From Hydractinia symbiolongicarpus (Eukaryota; Cnidaria; Hydrozoa; Anthoathecata; Hydractiniidae), in assembly GCF_029227915.1 (NCBI RefSeq), contig NC_079884.1:6822001-6886000 (forward strand): 64,000 nucleotides of DNA. Reading direction: 5' to 3'. Numbering within the stretch: position 1 is the stretch's first letter; the number at the start of each line of letters is the position of its first letter. The notes beneath the pieces were generated by a model, which did not search any database, was not told the DNA's origin, and saw nothing but the letters and a program-made list of their open reading frames with translations. This document shows, one piece after another, positions 1-11,125 of the stretch. The translations under genes and the position numbers were made by a program.

Positions 1-426
1 GTTTCACTGTTAAAAGCCATACAACCTAGTAATATCAGATAAATATCGCTAAATACATGTTGGTACTAATATGTGACCCAACTGTTGAAACTCAAACGGA
101 CTGACACCGTTAGAAAGTCAATGAAATGTAGTTTTTGAAACTGTCGCTATTTCTTCAGCGCGCGATAACGGCTAGGGTTGGTACCACAGTAAAAAATGAC
201 TTTTCTATCCTAATTTTTATTAGAAGCGCTACCACAGCGCCCAGTGTAATCGCTGATTTTCGGCAATCACGTCAAATTAAAAATAATTTTTTTTCTTGGA
301 GTCCAATTGTCTCACTTTCACATTTATAAGGTCGCAGTCCATAATCACTTCAATTAAGTCCCACAGTCAATGATTTCACTGTTAAAAGCCGCACAACCTA
401 GTAATATCAGAAAAATATCGCTAAAT
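1..426 (+). repeat. Family I monomer of the 1118-bp HOR type at window edge
   Basis: The first monomer (box at 55, followed by TACTAATATGTGACCCAACTG) matches the monomers with boxes at 5010, 6128 and 7246 rather than the 6-monomer HOR beside it. The 'tactaat' and 'ctagggttggt' variants are shared. The same type is therefore interspersed on both sides of the 2292-bp HOR. Past about 260 it changes to the 6-monomer HOR style (AAATTAAAAATAATTT), so this unit is probably chimeric. Confidence 0.75.
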
Positions 427-798
427 ACATGTTGGTACGAAGATGTGACCCAACCGTTGTAACTCAAACGGATTGACACCGTTAGAAAGTCAATGAAATG
501 TAGTTTTTGAAACTGTCGCTATTTCTTCAGCGCGCGATAACGGACAGGATTGGTCCCACAGTAAAGAACGACTTATTTATCTAATTTTTTTAAGTGAAAC
601 GCTACCACAGCGCCCAGTGTAATCGCTGATTTTCGGCAATCACGTCAAATTAAAAAGAATTTTTTTTCTTGGAGTCCAATTGTCTCACTTTCACATTTAT
701 AAGGTCGCAGTCCATAATCACTTCAATTAAGTCCCACAGTCAATGATTTCACTGTTAAAAGCCATACAACCTAGTAATATCAGAAAAATATCGCTAAA
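427..798 (+). repeat. Representative monomer (family I) and its conserved blocks
   Basis: This unit is described as a guide to the monomer. It opens with the ACATGTTGGTAC box (427-438). Next come alternating inverted 5-mers: CCGTT (454-458), AACGG (467-471), CCGTT (479-483) and AACGG after CGCGCGAT (539-543). Between them is a highly conserved stretch around AATGAAATGTAG. The second half has an imperfect arm pair flanking ACCAC (about 598-612; GCGCT/AGCGC in most other copies), the conserved GTGTAATCGCTGA, a run of T, and the perfect 11-bp palindrome TTGGAGTCCAA (669-679). The unit then has CAATTAAGTCCCACAG and the TTTCACTGTTAAAAGC segment. At 372-373 bp the unit is close to two nucleosome repeat lengths; any nucleosome phasing is inferred. 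Confidence 0.9.
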
Positions 799-1044
799 TA
801 CATGTCGGTACGAAGATGTGACCCAACCGTTGTAACTCAAAAGGATTGACACCGTTAGAAAGTCAATGAAATGTAGTTTTTGAAACTGTCGCTATTTCTT
901 CAGCGTGCGATAACGAATAGGATTGGTCCCACAGTAAAAAATGACTTTTTTATTTTAATTATTAATTGAAAGGCTACCACAGCGCCCAGTGTAATCGCTG
1001 ATTTCCGGCAATCACGTCAAATTAAAAAGAATTTTTTTTCTTGG

Positions 1045-1158
1045 AGTCCAATTGTCTCACTTTTACATTTATAAGGTTGCAGTCCATAATCAGTTCAATT
1101 AAGTCCAATTGTCTCACTTTAACATTTATAAGGTCACAGTCCTTAATCAGTTCAATTA
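1045..1158 (+). repeat. 57-bp internal tandem duplication in a monomer (HOR-A copy 1)
   Basis: The segment beginning AGTCCAATTGTCTCAC occurs at 1045 and again at 1102, and a third AGTCCC starts the normal continuation at 1159. This adds 57 bp and explains the 429-bp interval (372 + 57). The two halves differ by a few bases (TTTTACATTT / TTTAACATTT, GGTTGC / GGTCAC, CCATAATC / CCTTAATC). The duplication is therefore not brand new, or the copies came from different monomers. Confidence 0.93.
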
Positions 1159-2718
1159 AGTCCCACAGTCAATCGTTTCACTGTTAAAAGCCATACAACC
1201 TAGTAATATCAGAAAAATATCGCTAAAAACATGTTGGTACGAATATGTGACCCAACCGTTGTAACTCAAACGGATTGACACCGTTAGAAAGTCAATGAAG
1301 TGTAGTTTTTGAAATGGTCTCTACTGCTTCAGCGCGGGATAACGGCTAGGATTGGTCCCACAGTAAGAAATCACTTATTTATCTAAGTTTTTAAGTGAAG
1401 CGCTACCACAGCGCCCAGTGTAATCGCTGATTTCCGGCAATCACGTCAAATTAAGAAGAATGTTTTTTCTTGGGGTCCAATTGCCTCATTTATCACATTT
1501 ATCAGGGCACAGTCCAAAGTTAGTTCAATTAAATCCCACAGTCAATCGTTTCACTGTTAAAAGCGATGCAACCTAGTAATATCAGACAAATATCGCTAAA
1601 TACATGTTGGTACGAATATGTGACACAACCGTTGAAACTCAAACGGACTGACACCGTTAGAAATTCAATGAAATGTAGTTTTTGAAACTTTCGCTATTTC
1701 TAAAGCGCGCGATAACAGCTAGGATTGGTCCCACAGTAAAGAATGACTTTTTTATCTTAATTTTAAATTGAAGCGCTACCACAGCGCCCAGTGTAATCGC
1801 TGAGTTTCGGCAATCATTTTATATTAAGAAGAATGTTATTTCTTGGAGTCCAATTGTCTCACTTTTACATTTATAAGGTCACAGTCCATAATCAGTTCAA
1901 TTAAGTCCCACAGTCAATCGTTTCACTGCTAAAAGCGATGCAACCTAGTAATATCAGATAAAGATCGCTAAATACATGTTGGTACGAATATGTGACCCAA
2001 CCGTTGAAACTCAAACGGACTGACACCGTTAAAAAGTCAATGAAATGTAGTTTTTGAAACTGTCGCTATTTCTTCAGAGCGCGATAACGGGTAGGATTGG
2101 TCCCACAGTAAAGAACGACTTATTTATCTAAATTTTTAAATGTAGCGCTACCACAGCGCCCAGTGTAATCGCTGATTTCCGGCAATCACGTCAAGTTATA
2201 AAGAATTTTTTTTCTTGGAGTCCATTTGAATCATTTATCACATTGATCAGGTCACAGTCCAAAGTGAGTTCAATTAAGTCCCACAGTCAATCGTTTCACT
2301 GGTAAAACCGATGCAACGTAGTAATATCAGATAAATATCGCTAAATACATGTTGGTACGAATATGTGACCCAACTGTTGAAACTCAAACGGACTGACACC
2401 GTTAGAAGGACAATGAAATGTAGTTTTTGAAACTGTCGCTATTTCTTCAGCGCGCGATAACGGCTAGGTTTGGTCCCACAGTAAAAAATGACTTTTTTAT
2501 CCTAATTTTCATTTGAAGCACTACCACAGCGACCAGTGTAATCGCTGATTTTCGGCAATCACGTCAAATTAAAAAGAATTTTTTTTCTTGGAGTCCAATT
2601 GTCTCACTTTCACATTTATAAGGTCGCAGTCCATGATCACTTCAATTAAGTCCCACAGTCAATGATTTCACTGTTAAAAGCCACACAACCTAGTAATATC
2701 AGAAAAATATCGCTAAAT

Positions 2719-5009
2719 ACATGTTGGTACGAAGATGTGACCCAACCGTTGTAACTCAAACGGATTGACACCGTTAGAAAGTCAATGAAATTTAGTTTTT
2801 GAAACTGTCGCTATTTCTTCAGCGCGCGATAACGGACAGGATTGGTCCCACAGTAAAGAACGACTTATTTATCTAATTTTTTTAAGTGAAACGCTACCAC
2901 AGCGCCCAGTGTAATCGCTGATTTTCGGCAATCACGTCAAATTAAAAAGAATTTTTTTTCTTGGAGTCCAATTGTCTCACTTTCACATTTATAAGGTCGC
3001 AGTCCATAATCACTTCAATTAAGTCCCACAGTCAATGATTTCACTGTTAAAAGCCATACAACCTAGTAATATCAGAAAAATATCGCTAAATACATGTTGG
3101 TACGAAGATGTGACCCAACCGTTGTAACTCAAAAGGATTGACACCGTTAGAAAGTCAATGAAATGTAGTTTTTGAAACTGTCGCTATTTCTTCAGCGTGC
3201 GATAACGAATAGGATTGGTCCCACAGTAAAAAATGACTTTTTTATTTTAATTATTAATTGAAAGGCTACCACAGCGCCCAGTGTAATCGCTGATTTCCGG
3301 CAATCACGTCAAATTAAAAAGAATTTTTTTTCTTGGAGTCCAATTGTCTCACTTTTACATTTATAAGGTTGCAGTCCATAATCAGTTCAATTAAGTCCAA
3401 TTGTGTCACTTTAACATTTATAAGGTCACAGTCCTTAATCAGTTCAATTAAGTCCCACAGTCAATCGTTTCACTGTTAAAAGCCATACAACCTAGTAATA
3501 TCAGAAAAATATCGCTAAAAACATGTTGGTACCAATATGTGACCCAACCGTTGTAACTCAAACGGATTGACACCGTTAGAAAGTCAATGAAGTGTAGTTT
3601 TTGAAATGGTCTCTACTGCTTCAGCGCGGGATAACGGCTAGGATTGGTCCCACAGTAAGAAATCACTTATTTATCTAAGTTTTTAAATGAAGCGCTACCA
3701 AGGCGTCCAGTGTAATCGCTGATTTCCGGCAATCACGTCAAATTAAGAAGAATGTTTTTTCTTGGGTCCAATTGCCTCATTTATCACATTTATCAGGGCA
3801 CAGTCCAAAGTTAGTTCAATTAAATCCCACAGTCAATCGTTTCACTGTTAAAAGCGATGCAACCTAGTAATATCAGACAAATATCGCTAAATACATGTTG
3901 GTACGAATATGTGACACAACCGTTGAAACTCAAACGGACTGACACCGTTAGAAATTCAATGAAATGTAGTTTTTGAAACTTTCGCTATTTCTAAAGCGCG
4001 CGATAACAGCTAGGATTGGTCCCACAGTAAAGAATGACTTTTTTATCTTAATTTTAAATTGAAGCGCTACCACAGCGCCCAGTGTAATCGCTGAGTTACG
4101 GCAATCATTTTATATTAAGAAGAATGTTATTTCTTGGAGTCCAATTGTCTCACTTTTACATTTATAAGGTCACAGTCCATAATCAGTTCAATTAAGTCCC
4201 ACAGTCAATCGTTTCAGTGCTAAAAGCGATGCAACCTAGTAATATCAGATAAAGATCGCTAAATACATGTTGGTACGAATATGTGACCCAACCGTTGAAA
4301 CTCAAACGGACTGACACCGTTAAAAAGTCAATGAAATGTAGTTTTTGAAACTGTCGCTATTTCTTCAGCGCGCGATAACGGGTAGGATTGGTCCCACAGT
4401 AAAGAACGACTTATTTATCTAAATTTTTAAATGTAGCGCTACCACAGCGCCCAGTGTAATCGCTGATTTCCGGCAATCACGTCAAGTTATGAAGAATTTT
4501 TTTTCTTGGAGTCCATTTGAATCATTTATCACATTGATCAGGTCACAGTCCAAAGTGAGTTCAATTAAGTCCCACAGTCAATCGTTTCACTGCTAAAACC
4601 GATGCAACGTAGTAATATCAGATAAATATCGCTAAATACATGTTGGTACGAATATGTGACCCAACTGTTGAAACTCAAACGGACTGACACCGTTAAAAGG
4701 ACAATGAAATGTAGTTTTTGAAACTGTCGCTATTTCTTCAGCGCGCGATAACGGCTAGGTTTGGTCCCACAGTAAAAAATGACTTTTTTATCCTAATTTT
4801 CATTTGAATCACTACCACAGCGACCAGTGTAATCGCTGATTTCCGGCAATCACGTCAAATTAAGAAGAATGTTTTTTCTTGGAGTCCAATTGTCTCACTT
4901 TCACATTTATAAGGTCGCAGTCCATAATCAGTTCAATAAAGTCCCACAGTCAATGGTTTCACTGTTAAAAGCCATACAACCTAGTAATATCAGATAAATA
5001 TCGCTAAAT
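2719..5009 (+). repeat. HOR-A copy 2 (6 monomers, 2291 bp)
   Basis: Boxes lie at 2719, 3092, 3521, 3893, 4265 and 4638. The unit matches copy 1 at an offset of 2292 bp. It is one base shorter because CTTGGGGTCC near 1471 is CTTGGGTCC near 3763. Other differences include ACCACAGCGCCC versus ACCAAGGCGTCC (near 3700). From about 4837 it departs from copy 1 (GATTTCCGGC and AAGAAGAATG instead of GATTTTCGGC and AAAAAGAATT) and becomes like HOR-B, so the HOR boundary lies inside this last monomer. Confidence 0.9.
3337..3450 (+). repeat. 57-bp internal tandem duplication in a monomer (HOR-A copy 2)
   Basis: Exact positional counterpart of 1045-1158, shifted by 2292 bp. It differs from that copy by TGTGTCAC in place of TGTCTCAC. 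Its presence in both HOR copies shows that the 57-bp duplication arose before the 6-monomer unit was amplified. Confidence 0.93.
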
Positions 5010-6127
5010 ACATGTTGGTACTAATATGTGACCCAACTGTTGAAACTCAAACGGACTGACACCGTTAGAAAGTCAATGAAATGTAGTTTTTGAAACTGTC
5101 GCTATTTCTTCAGCGCGCGATAACGGCTAGGGTTGGTCCCACAGTAAAAAATGACTTTTTTATTCTAATTTTTATTAGAAGCGCTACCACAGCGCCCAGT
5201 GTAATCGCTGATTTCCGGCAATCACGTCAAATTAAGAAGAATTTTTTTTCTTGGAGTCCATTTGTGTCATTTATCACATTGATCAGGTCACAGTCCAAAG
5301 TGAGTTCAATTAAGTCCCAAAGTCAATCGATTCATTGGTAAAAGCGATGCAACCTAGTAATATCAGATAAATATCGTTAAATACATGTTGGTACGAATAT
5401 GTGACCCAACCGTTGAAACTCAAACGGACTGACACCGTTAAAAAGTCAATGAAATGTAGTTTTTGAAACTGTCGCTATTTCTTTAGCGCGCGTTAACGGG
5501 TAGGATTGGTCCCACAGTAAAGAACGACTTATTTATCTAAATTTTTAAATGTAGCGTTACCACAGCGCCCAGTGTAATCGCTGATTTCCGGCAATCACGT
5601 CAAGTTATGAAGAATTTTTTTTCTTGGAGTCCATTTGAGTCATTTATCACATTGATCAGGTCACAGTCCAAAGTGAGTTCAATTAAGTCCCACAGTCAAT
5701 CGTTTCACTGCTAAAAGCGATGCAACGTAGAAATATCAGATAAATATCGCTAAATACATGTTGGTACGAATATGTGACCCAACTGTTGAAACTCAACCGG
5801 ACTGACACCGTTAGAAGGACAATGAAATGTAGTTTTCGAAACTGTCGCTATTTCTTCAGCGCGCGATAACGGCTAGGTTTGGTCCCACAGTAAAAAATGA
5901 CTTTTTTATCCTAATTTTCATTTGAAGCACTACCACAGCGACCAGTGTAATCGCTGATTTCCGGCAATCACGTCAAATTAAGAAGAATGTTTTTTCTTGG
6001 AGTCCAATTGTCTCACTTTCACATTTATAAGGTCGCAGTCCATAATCAGTTGAATTAAGTCCCACAGTCAATGGTTTCACTGTTAAAAGCCATACAACCT
6101 AGTAATATCAGATAAATATCGCTAAAT
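5010..6127 (+). repeat. HOR-B copy 1 (3 monomers, 1118 bp)
   Basis: Boxes lie at 5010, 5383 and 5756. Monomer 1 has TACTAATATG and CTAGGGTTGG, monomer 2 has CGTTAACGGGTAGG and AATGTAGCG, and monomer 3 has GAAGGACAATG and GAAGCACTACC. The same three types recur 1118 bp later. Monomer 3 resembles the last monomer of HOR-A, suggesting the two HORs share ancestry. Confidence 0.93.
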
Positions 6128-7245
6128 ACATGTTGGTACTAATATGTGACCCAACTGTTGAAACTCAAACGGACTGACACCGTTAGAAAGTCAATGAAAT
6201 GTAGTTTTTGAAACTGTCGCTACTTCTTCAGCGCGCGATAACGGCTAGGGTTGGTCCCACAGTAAAAAATGACTTTTCTATCCTAATTTATATTAGAAGC
6301 GCTACCACAGCGCCCAGTGTAATCGGATATTTCCGGCAATCACGTCAAATTAAGAAGAATTTTTTTTCTTGGAGTCCATTTGTGTCATTTATCACATTTA
6401 TCAGGTCACAGTCCAAAGTGAGTTCAATTAAGTCCCAAAGTCAATCGTTTCACTGCTAAAAGCGATGCAACGTAGTAATATCAGATAAATATTGCTAAAT
6501 ACATGTTGGTACGAATATGTGACCCAACCGTTGAAACTCAAACGGACTGACACCGTTAAAAAGTCAATGAAATGTAGTTTTTGAAACTGTCGCTATTTCT
6601 TTAGCGCGCGTTAACGGGTAGGATTGGTCCCACAGTAAAGAACGACTTATTTATCTAAATTTTTAAATGTAGCGTTACCACAGCGCCCAGTGTAATCGCT
6701 GATTTCCGGCAATCACGTCAAGTTATGAAGAATTTTTTTTCTTGGAGTCCATTTGAGTCATTTATCACATTGATCAGGTCACAGTCCAAAGTGAGTTCAA
6801 TTAAGTCCCACAGTCAATCGTTTCACTGCTAAAAGCGATGCAACGTAGAAATATCAGATAAATATCGCTAAATACATGTTGGTACGAATATGTGACCCAA
6901 CTGTTGAAACTCAACCGGACTGACACCGTTAGAAGGACAATGAAATGTAGTTTTTAAAACTGTCGCTATTTCTTCAGCGCGCGATAACGGCTAGGTTTGG
7001 TCCCACAGTAAAAAATGACTTTTTTATCCTAATTTTCATTTGAAGCACTACCACAGCGACCAGTGTAATCGCTGATTTCCGGCAATCACGTCAAATTAAG
7101 AAGAATGTTTTTTCTTGGAGTCCAATTGTCTCACTTTCACATTTATAAGGTCGCAGTCCATAATCAGTTCAATTAAGTCCCACAGTCAATGGTTTCACTG
7201 TTAAAAGCCATACAACCTAGTAATATCAGATAAATATCGCTAAAT
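6128..7245 (+). repeat. HOR-B copy 2 (3 monomers, 1118 bp)
   Basis: Boxes lie at 6128, 6501 and 6874, matching copy 1 at an 1118-bp offset. Copy-specific changes include CTACTTCTTCAG (instead of CTATTTCTTCAG) and AATCGGATATTTCC (instead of AATCGCTGATTTCC). Both are shared with the next, truncated copy, so copies 2 and 3 are the closer pair. Confidence 0.93.
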
Positions 7246-7485
7246 ACATGTTGGTACTAATATGTGACCCAACTGTTGAAACTCAAACGGACTGACACCG
7301 TTAGAAAGTCAATGAAATGTAGTTTTTGAAACTGTCGCTACTTCTTCAGCGCGCGATAACGGCTAGGGTTGGTCCCACAGTAAAAAATGACTTTTCTATC
7401 CTAATTTTTATTAGAAGCGCTACCACAGCGCCCAGTGTAATCGGATATTTCCGGCAATCACGTCAAATTAAGAAGAATTTTTTTT
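7246..7485 (+). repeat. HOR-B copy 3, truncated
   Basis: Starts like copies 1 and 2 (box at 7246, TACTAATATG) and carries copy 2 variants (CTACTTCTTCAG, AATCGGATATTTCC). It ends abruptly after the T run at 7478-7485, where the expected CTTGGAGTCC is replaced by GCGCTATTTCTTCAG. Confidence 0.92.
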
Positions 7486-7495
7486 GCGCTATTTC
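7478..7495. other. Deletion junction between two satellite monomers
   Basis: TTTTTTTT is followed directly by GCGCTATTTC. In intact monomers the T run is followed by CTTGGAGTCC, and the sequence CGCTATTTCTTCAG belongs to the middle of the next monomer, after GAAACTGT. The box-to-box interval across this site is 523 bp instead of about 746 bp for two monomers, so about 223 bp are missing. No homology longer than one or two bases is visible at the join. Confidence 0.88.
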
Positions 7496-7768
7496 TTCAG
7501 CGCGCGATAACGGGTAGGATTGGTCCCACAGTAAAGAACGACTTATTTATCTAAATTTTTAAATGTAGCGCTACCACAGCGCCCAGTGTAATCGCTGATT
7601 TCCGGCAATCACGTCCAGTTATGAAGAATTTTTTTTCTTGGAGTCCAATTGTCTCACTTTCACATTTATAAGGTCGCAGTCCATAATCAGTTCAATTAAG
7701 TCCCACAGTCAATGGTTTCACTGTTAAAAGCCATACAACCTAGTAATATCAGATAAATATCGCTAAAT

Positions 7769-8140
7769 ACATGTTGGTACTAATATGTGACCCAAATGTT
7801 GAAACTCAAACGGACTGACACCGTTAGAAAGTCAATGAAATGTAGTTTTTGAAACTGTCGCTATTTCTTCAGCGCGCGATAACGGCTAGGGTTGGTACCA
7901 CAGTAAAAAATGACTTTTCTATCCTAATTTTCATTTGAAGCACTACCACAGCGACCAGTGTAATCGCTGATTTCCGGCAATCACGTGAAATTAAGAAGAA
8001 TGTTTTTTCTTGGAGTCCAATTGTCTCACTTTCACATTTATAAGGTCGCAGTCCATAATCAGTTCAATTAAGTCCCACAGTCAATGGTTTCACTGTTAAA
8101 AGCCATACAACCTAGTAATATCAGATAAATATCGCTAAAT
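7769..8140 (+). repeat. Chimeric monomer (HOR-B type 1 / type 3)
   Basis: The left part carries type 1 marks (TACTAATATG, CTAGGGTTGGTACC, TTTTCTATCC). From about 7930 it carries type 3 marks (TCATTTGAAGCACTACC, CAGCGACCAGTG). The following unit (box at 8141) has the same left part but keeps type 1 to the end (TTTTTATTAGAAGCGC). This is what an unequal exchange inside a monomer leaves behind. Confidence 0.85.
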
Positions 8141-8513
8141 ACATGTTGGTACTAATATGTGACCCAAATGTTGAAACTCAAACGGACTGACACCGTTAGA
8201 AAGTCAATGAAATGTAGTTTTTGAAACTGTCGCTATTTCTTCAGCGCGCGATAACGGCTAGGGTTGGTACCACAGTAAAAAATGACTTTTCTATCCTAAT
8301 TTTTATTAGAAGCGCTACCACAGCGCCCAGTGTAATCGGATATTTCCGGCAATCACGTCAAATTAAGAAGAATTTTTTTTCTTGGAGTCCATTAGTGTCA
8401 TTTATCACATTGATCAGGTCACAGTCCAAAATGAGTTCAATTAAGTCCCAAAGTCAATCGATTCATTGTTAAAAGCGATGCAACCTAGTAATATCAGATA
8501 AGTATCGCTAAAT

Positions 8514-11125
8514 ACATGTTGGTACGAATATGTGACCCAACCGTTGAAACTCAAACGGACTGACACCGTTAAAAAGTCAATGAAATGTAGTTTTTGAAAC
8601 TGTCGCTATTTCTTCAGCGCGCGATAACGGGTAGGATTGGTCCCACAGTAAAGAACGACTTATTTATCTAAATTTTTAAATGTAGCGCTACCACAGCGCC
8701 CAGTGTAATCGCTGATTTCCGGCAATCACGTCAAGTTATGAAGAATTCTTTTTCTTGGAGTCCATTTGAGTCATTTATCACATTGATCAGGTCACAGTCC
8801 AAAGTGAGTTCAATTAAGTCCCACAGTCAATCGCTTCACTGCTAAAAGCGATGCAACGTAGTAATATCAGATAAATATCGCTAAATACATGTTGGTACGA
8901 ATATGTGACCCAACTGTTGAAACTCAAACGGACTGACACCGTTAGAAGGACAATGAAATGTAGTTTTTGAAATAGTCGCTATTTCTTCAGCGCGCGATAA
9001 CGGCTAGGTTTTGTCCCACAGTAAAAAATGACTTTTTTATCCTAATTTTTATTAGAAGCGCTACCACAGCGCCCAGTGCAATCGCTGATTTCCGGCAATC
9101 ACGTCAAATTAAGAAGAATTTTTTTTCTTGGAGTCCATTTGTGTCATTTATCACATTGATCAGGTCACAGTCCAAAGTGAGTTCAATTAAGTCCCAAAGT
9201 CAATCGATTCATTGTTAAAAGCGATGCAACATAGTAATATCAGATAAATATCGCTAAATACATGTTGGTACGAATATGTGACCCAACCGTTGAAACTCAC
9301 ACGGACTGACACCGTTAGAAAGTCAATGAAATCTAGTTTTTGAAACTGTGGCTATTTCTTCAGCGCGTGATAACGGACAGGATTGGTCCCACAAAAAAGA
9401 ACGACTTATTTATCTAATTTTTTTAAGTGAAGCGCTATCACAGCGCCCAATGTAATCGCTGATTTCCGGCAATCATATCCAATTAAGAAGAATTTTTTTT
9501 TTGGAGTCCATTTGTGTCCTTTATGACATTGATCAGGTCACGGTCCAAATTTACTTCAATTAAGTCCCACAGTCAATCATTTGACTGTTAAAAGCGATGC
9601 AACCTACTAATATCAGATAAATATCGCTAAATACATGTTGGTACGAATATGTGACCCAACCGTTGAAACTCAAACGGACTGACACCGTTAGAAAGTCAAT
9701 GATATGTAGTTTTTGAAACTGTCGCTATTTTTTCAGCGCGCGATAACGGGTAGGATTGGTCCCACAGTAGAGAATGACTTATTTATCTAAATTTTTAAAA
9801 GAAGCGCTACCACAGCGCCCAGTGTAATCGCTGATTTCCAGCAATCACGTCAAATTAAGAAGAATGTTTTTTCTTGGAGTCCAATTGTCTCATTTATCAC
9901 ACTTATCAGGGCACAGTCCAAAGTTAGTGTAATTAAGTCCTATAGTCAATCGTTTCATTGTTAAAAGCGATGCAACCTAGTAATATCAGACAAATATCGC
10001 TAAATATATGTTGGTACGAATATGTGACCCAACCGTTGTAACTCAAACGGATTGACACCGTTAGAAAGTCAATGAAATGTAGTTTTTGAAACTGTCGCTA
10101 TTTCTTCAGCGCGCGATAACGGACAGGATTGGTCCCACAGTAAAGAACGACTTATTTATCTAATTTTTTTAAGGGAAGCGCTACCACTGCGCCCAGTGTA
10201 ATCGCTGATTTCCGGCAATCATATCAAATTAAGAAGAATTTTTTTTTTTGGAGTCCATTTGTGTCCTTTATGACATTGATCAGGTCACGGTCCAAATTTA
10301 CTTCAATTAAGTCCCACAGTCAATCGTTTGACTGTTAAAAGCGATGCAACCTACTAATATCAGATAAATATCGCTAAATACATGTTGGTACGAATATGTG
10401 ACCCAACCGTTGAAACTCAAACGGACTGACACCGTTAGAAAGTCAATGAAATGTAGTTTTTGAAACTGTCGCTATTTCTTCAGCGCGCGATAACGGACAG
10501 GATTGGTCCCACAGTAAAGAACGACTTATTTATCTAATTTTTTTAAGGGAAGCGCTACCACTGCGCCCAGTGTAATCGCTGATTTCCGGCAATCATATCA
10601 AATTAAGAAGAATTTTTTTTTTGGAGTCCATTTGTGTCCTTTATGACATTGATCAGGTCACGGTCCAAATTTAGTTCAATTAAGTCCCACAGTCAATGGT
10701 TTCACTGTTAAAAGCCATACAACCTAGTAATATCAGAAAAATATCGCTAAATACATGTTGGTACGAAGATGTGACCCAACCGTTGTAACCCAAACGAATT
10801 GACACCGTTAGAAAGTCAATGAAATGTAGTTTTTGAAACTGTCGCTATTTTTTCAGCGCGCGATAACGGGTAGGATTGGTCCCACAGTAAAGAACGACTT
10901 ATTTATCTAAATTTTTAAATGTAGCGCTACCACAGCGCCCAGTGTAATCGCTGATTTCCGGCAATCACGTCAAGTTATGAAGAATTCTTTTTCTTGGAGT
11001 CCATTTGAGTCATTTATCACATTTATCAGGTTACAGTCCAAAGTTAGTTCAATTAAGTCCTACAGTCAATCGTTTCATTGTTAAAAGCCATACAACCTAG
11101 TAATATCAGAAAAATATCGCTAAAT
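8514..11125 (+). repeat. Family I mosaic with a ~747-bp dimer
   Basis: Boxes lie at 8514, 8887, 9260, 9633, 10006 (mutated to ATATGTTGG), 10380 and 10753. The pair with 'cctactaatatc' and 'gactgttaaaagcg' occurs at about 9605 and 10350, spaced 747 bp. The rare 'tgtgtcctttatgac' with 'cacggtcc' occurs near 9510, 10260 and 10630. No longer order repeats within this stretch. It leads from family I into family II. Confidence 0.8.

Larger units (their letters stand above)
427..2718 (+). repeat. HOR-A copy 1 (6 monomers, 2292 bp)
   Basis: Boxes lie at 427, 800, 1229, 1602, 1974 and 2347, and the next copy starts at 2719. The same order of monomer variants recurs 2292 bp downstream with only scattered substitutions. 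The unit is marked by its long third monomer interval (429 bp), caused by an internal 57-bp duplication. The last monomer is recognised by 'aaaaccgatgcaacgtag' and 'gaaggacaatg'. Confidence 0.92.

Noticed and set aside
135-329. Short open frame in the first monomer, with relatives at 5090-5341, 6208-6459, 7326-7517 and 8221-8472
   Set aside because: These are the same satellite segment read in one frame. They start at TTG, not ATG, and are broken in most other monomers by stops and indels. They have no recognisable protein feature.
427-543. CENP-B box
   Set aside because: The known vertebrate-type core (TTCG....A..CGGG) is not present; only short words such as CGTTG and ACGGG match, which is not enough.
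595-615. Conserved cruciform GCGCT-ACCAC-AGCGC
   Set aside because: The arms pair in many units, and GAGCT/AGCTC near 44565 looks compensatory. But the most common family II forms (GCGCT with AGAGC, or AGCGG) break the pairing, so there is no general evidence for selection on a hairpin.
553-740. Monomer as an ancient dimer of ~186-bp halves
   Set aside because: GTCCCACAGT occurs twice per monomer (553 and 731 in the second unit), but 178 bp apart and with little similarity around it. I could not extend the match into a convincing half-unit repeat.
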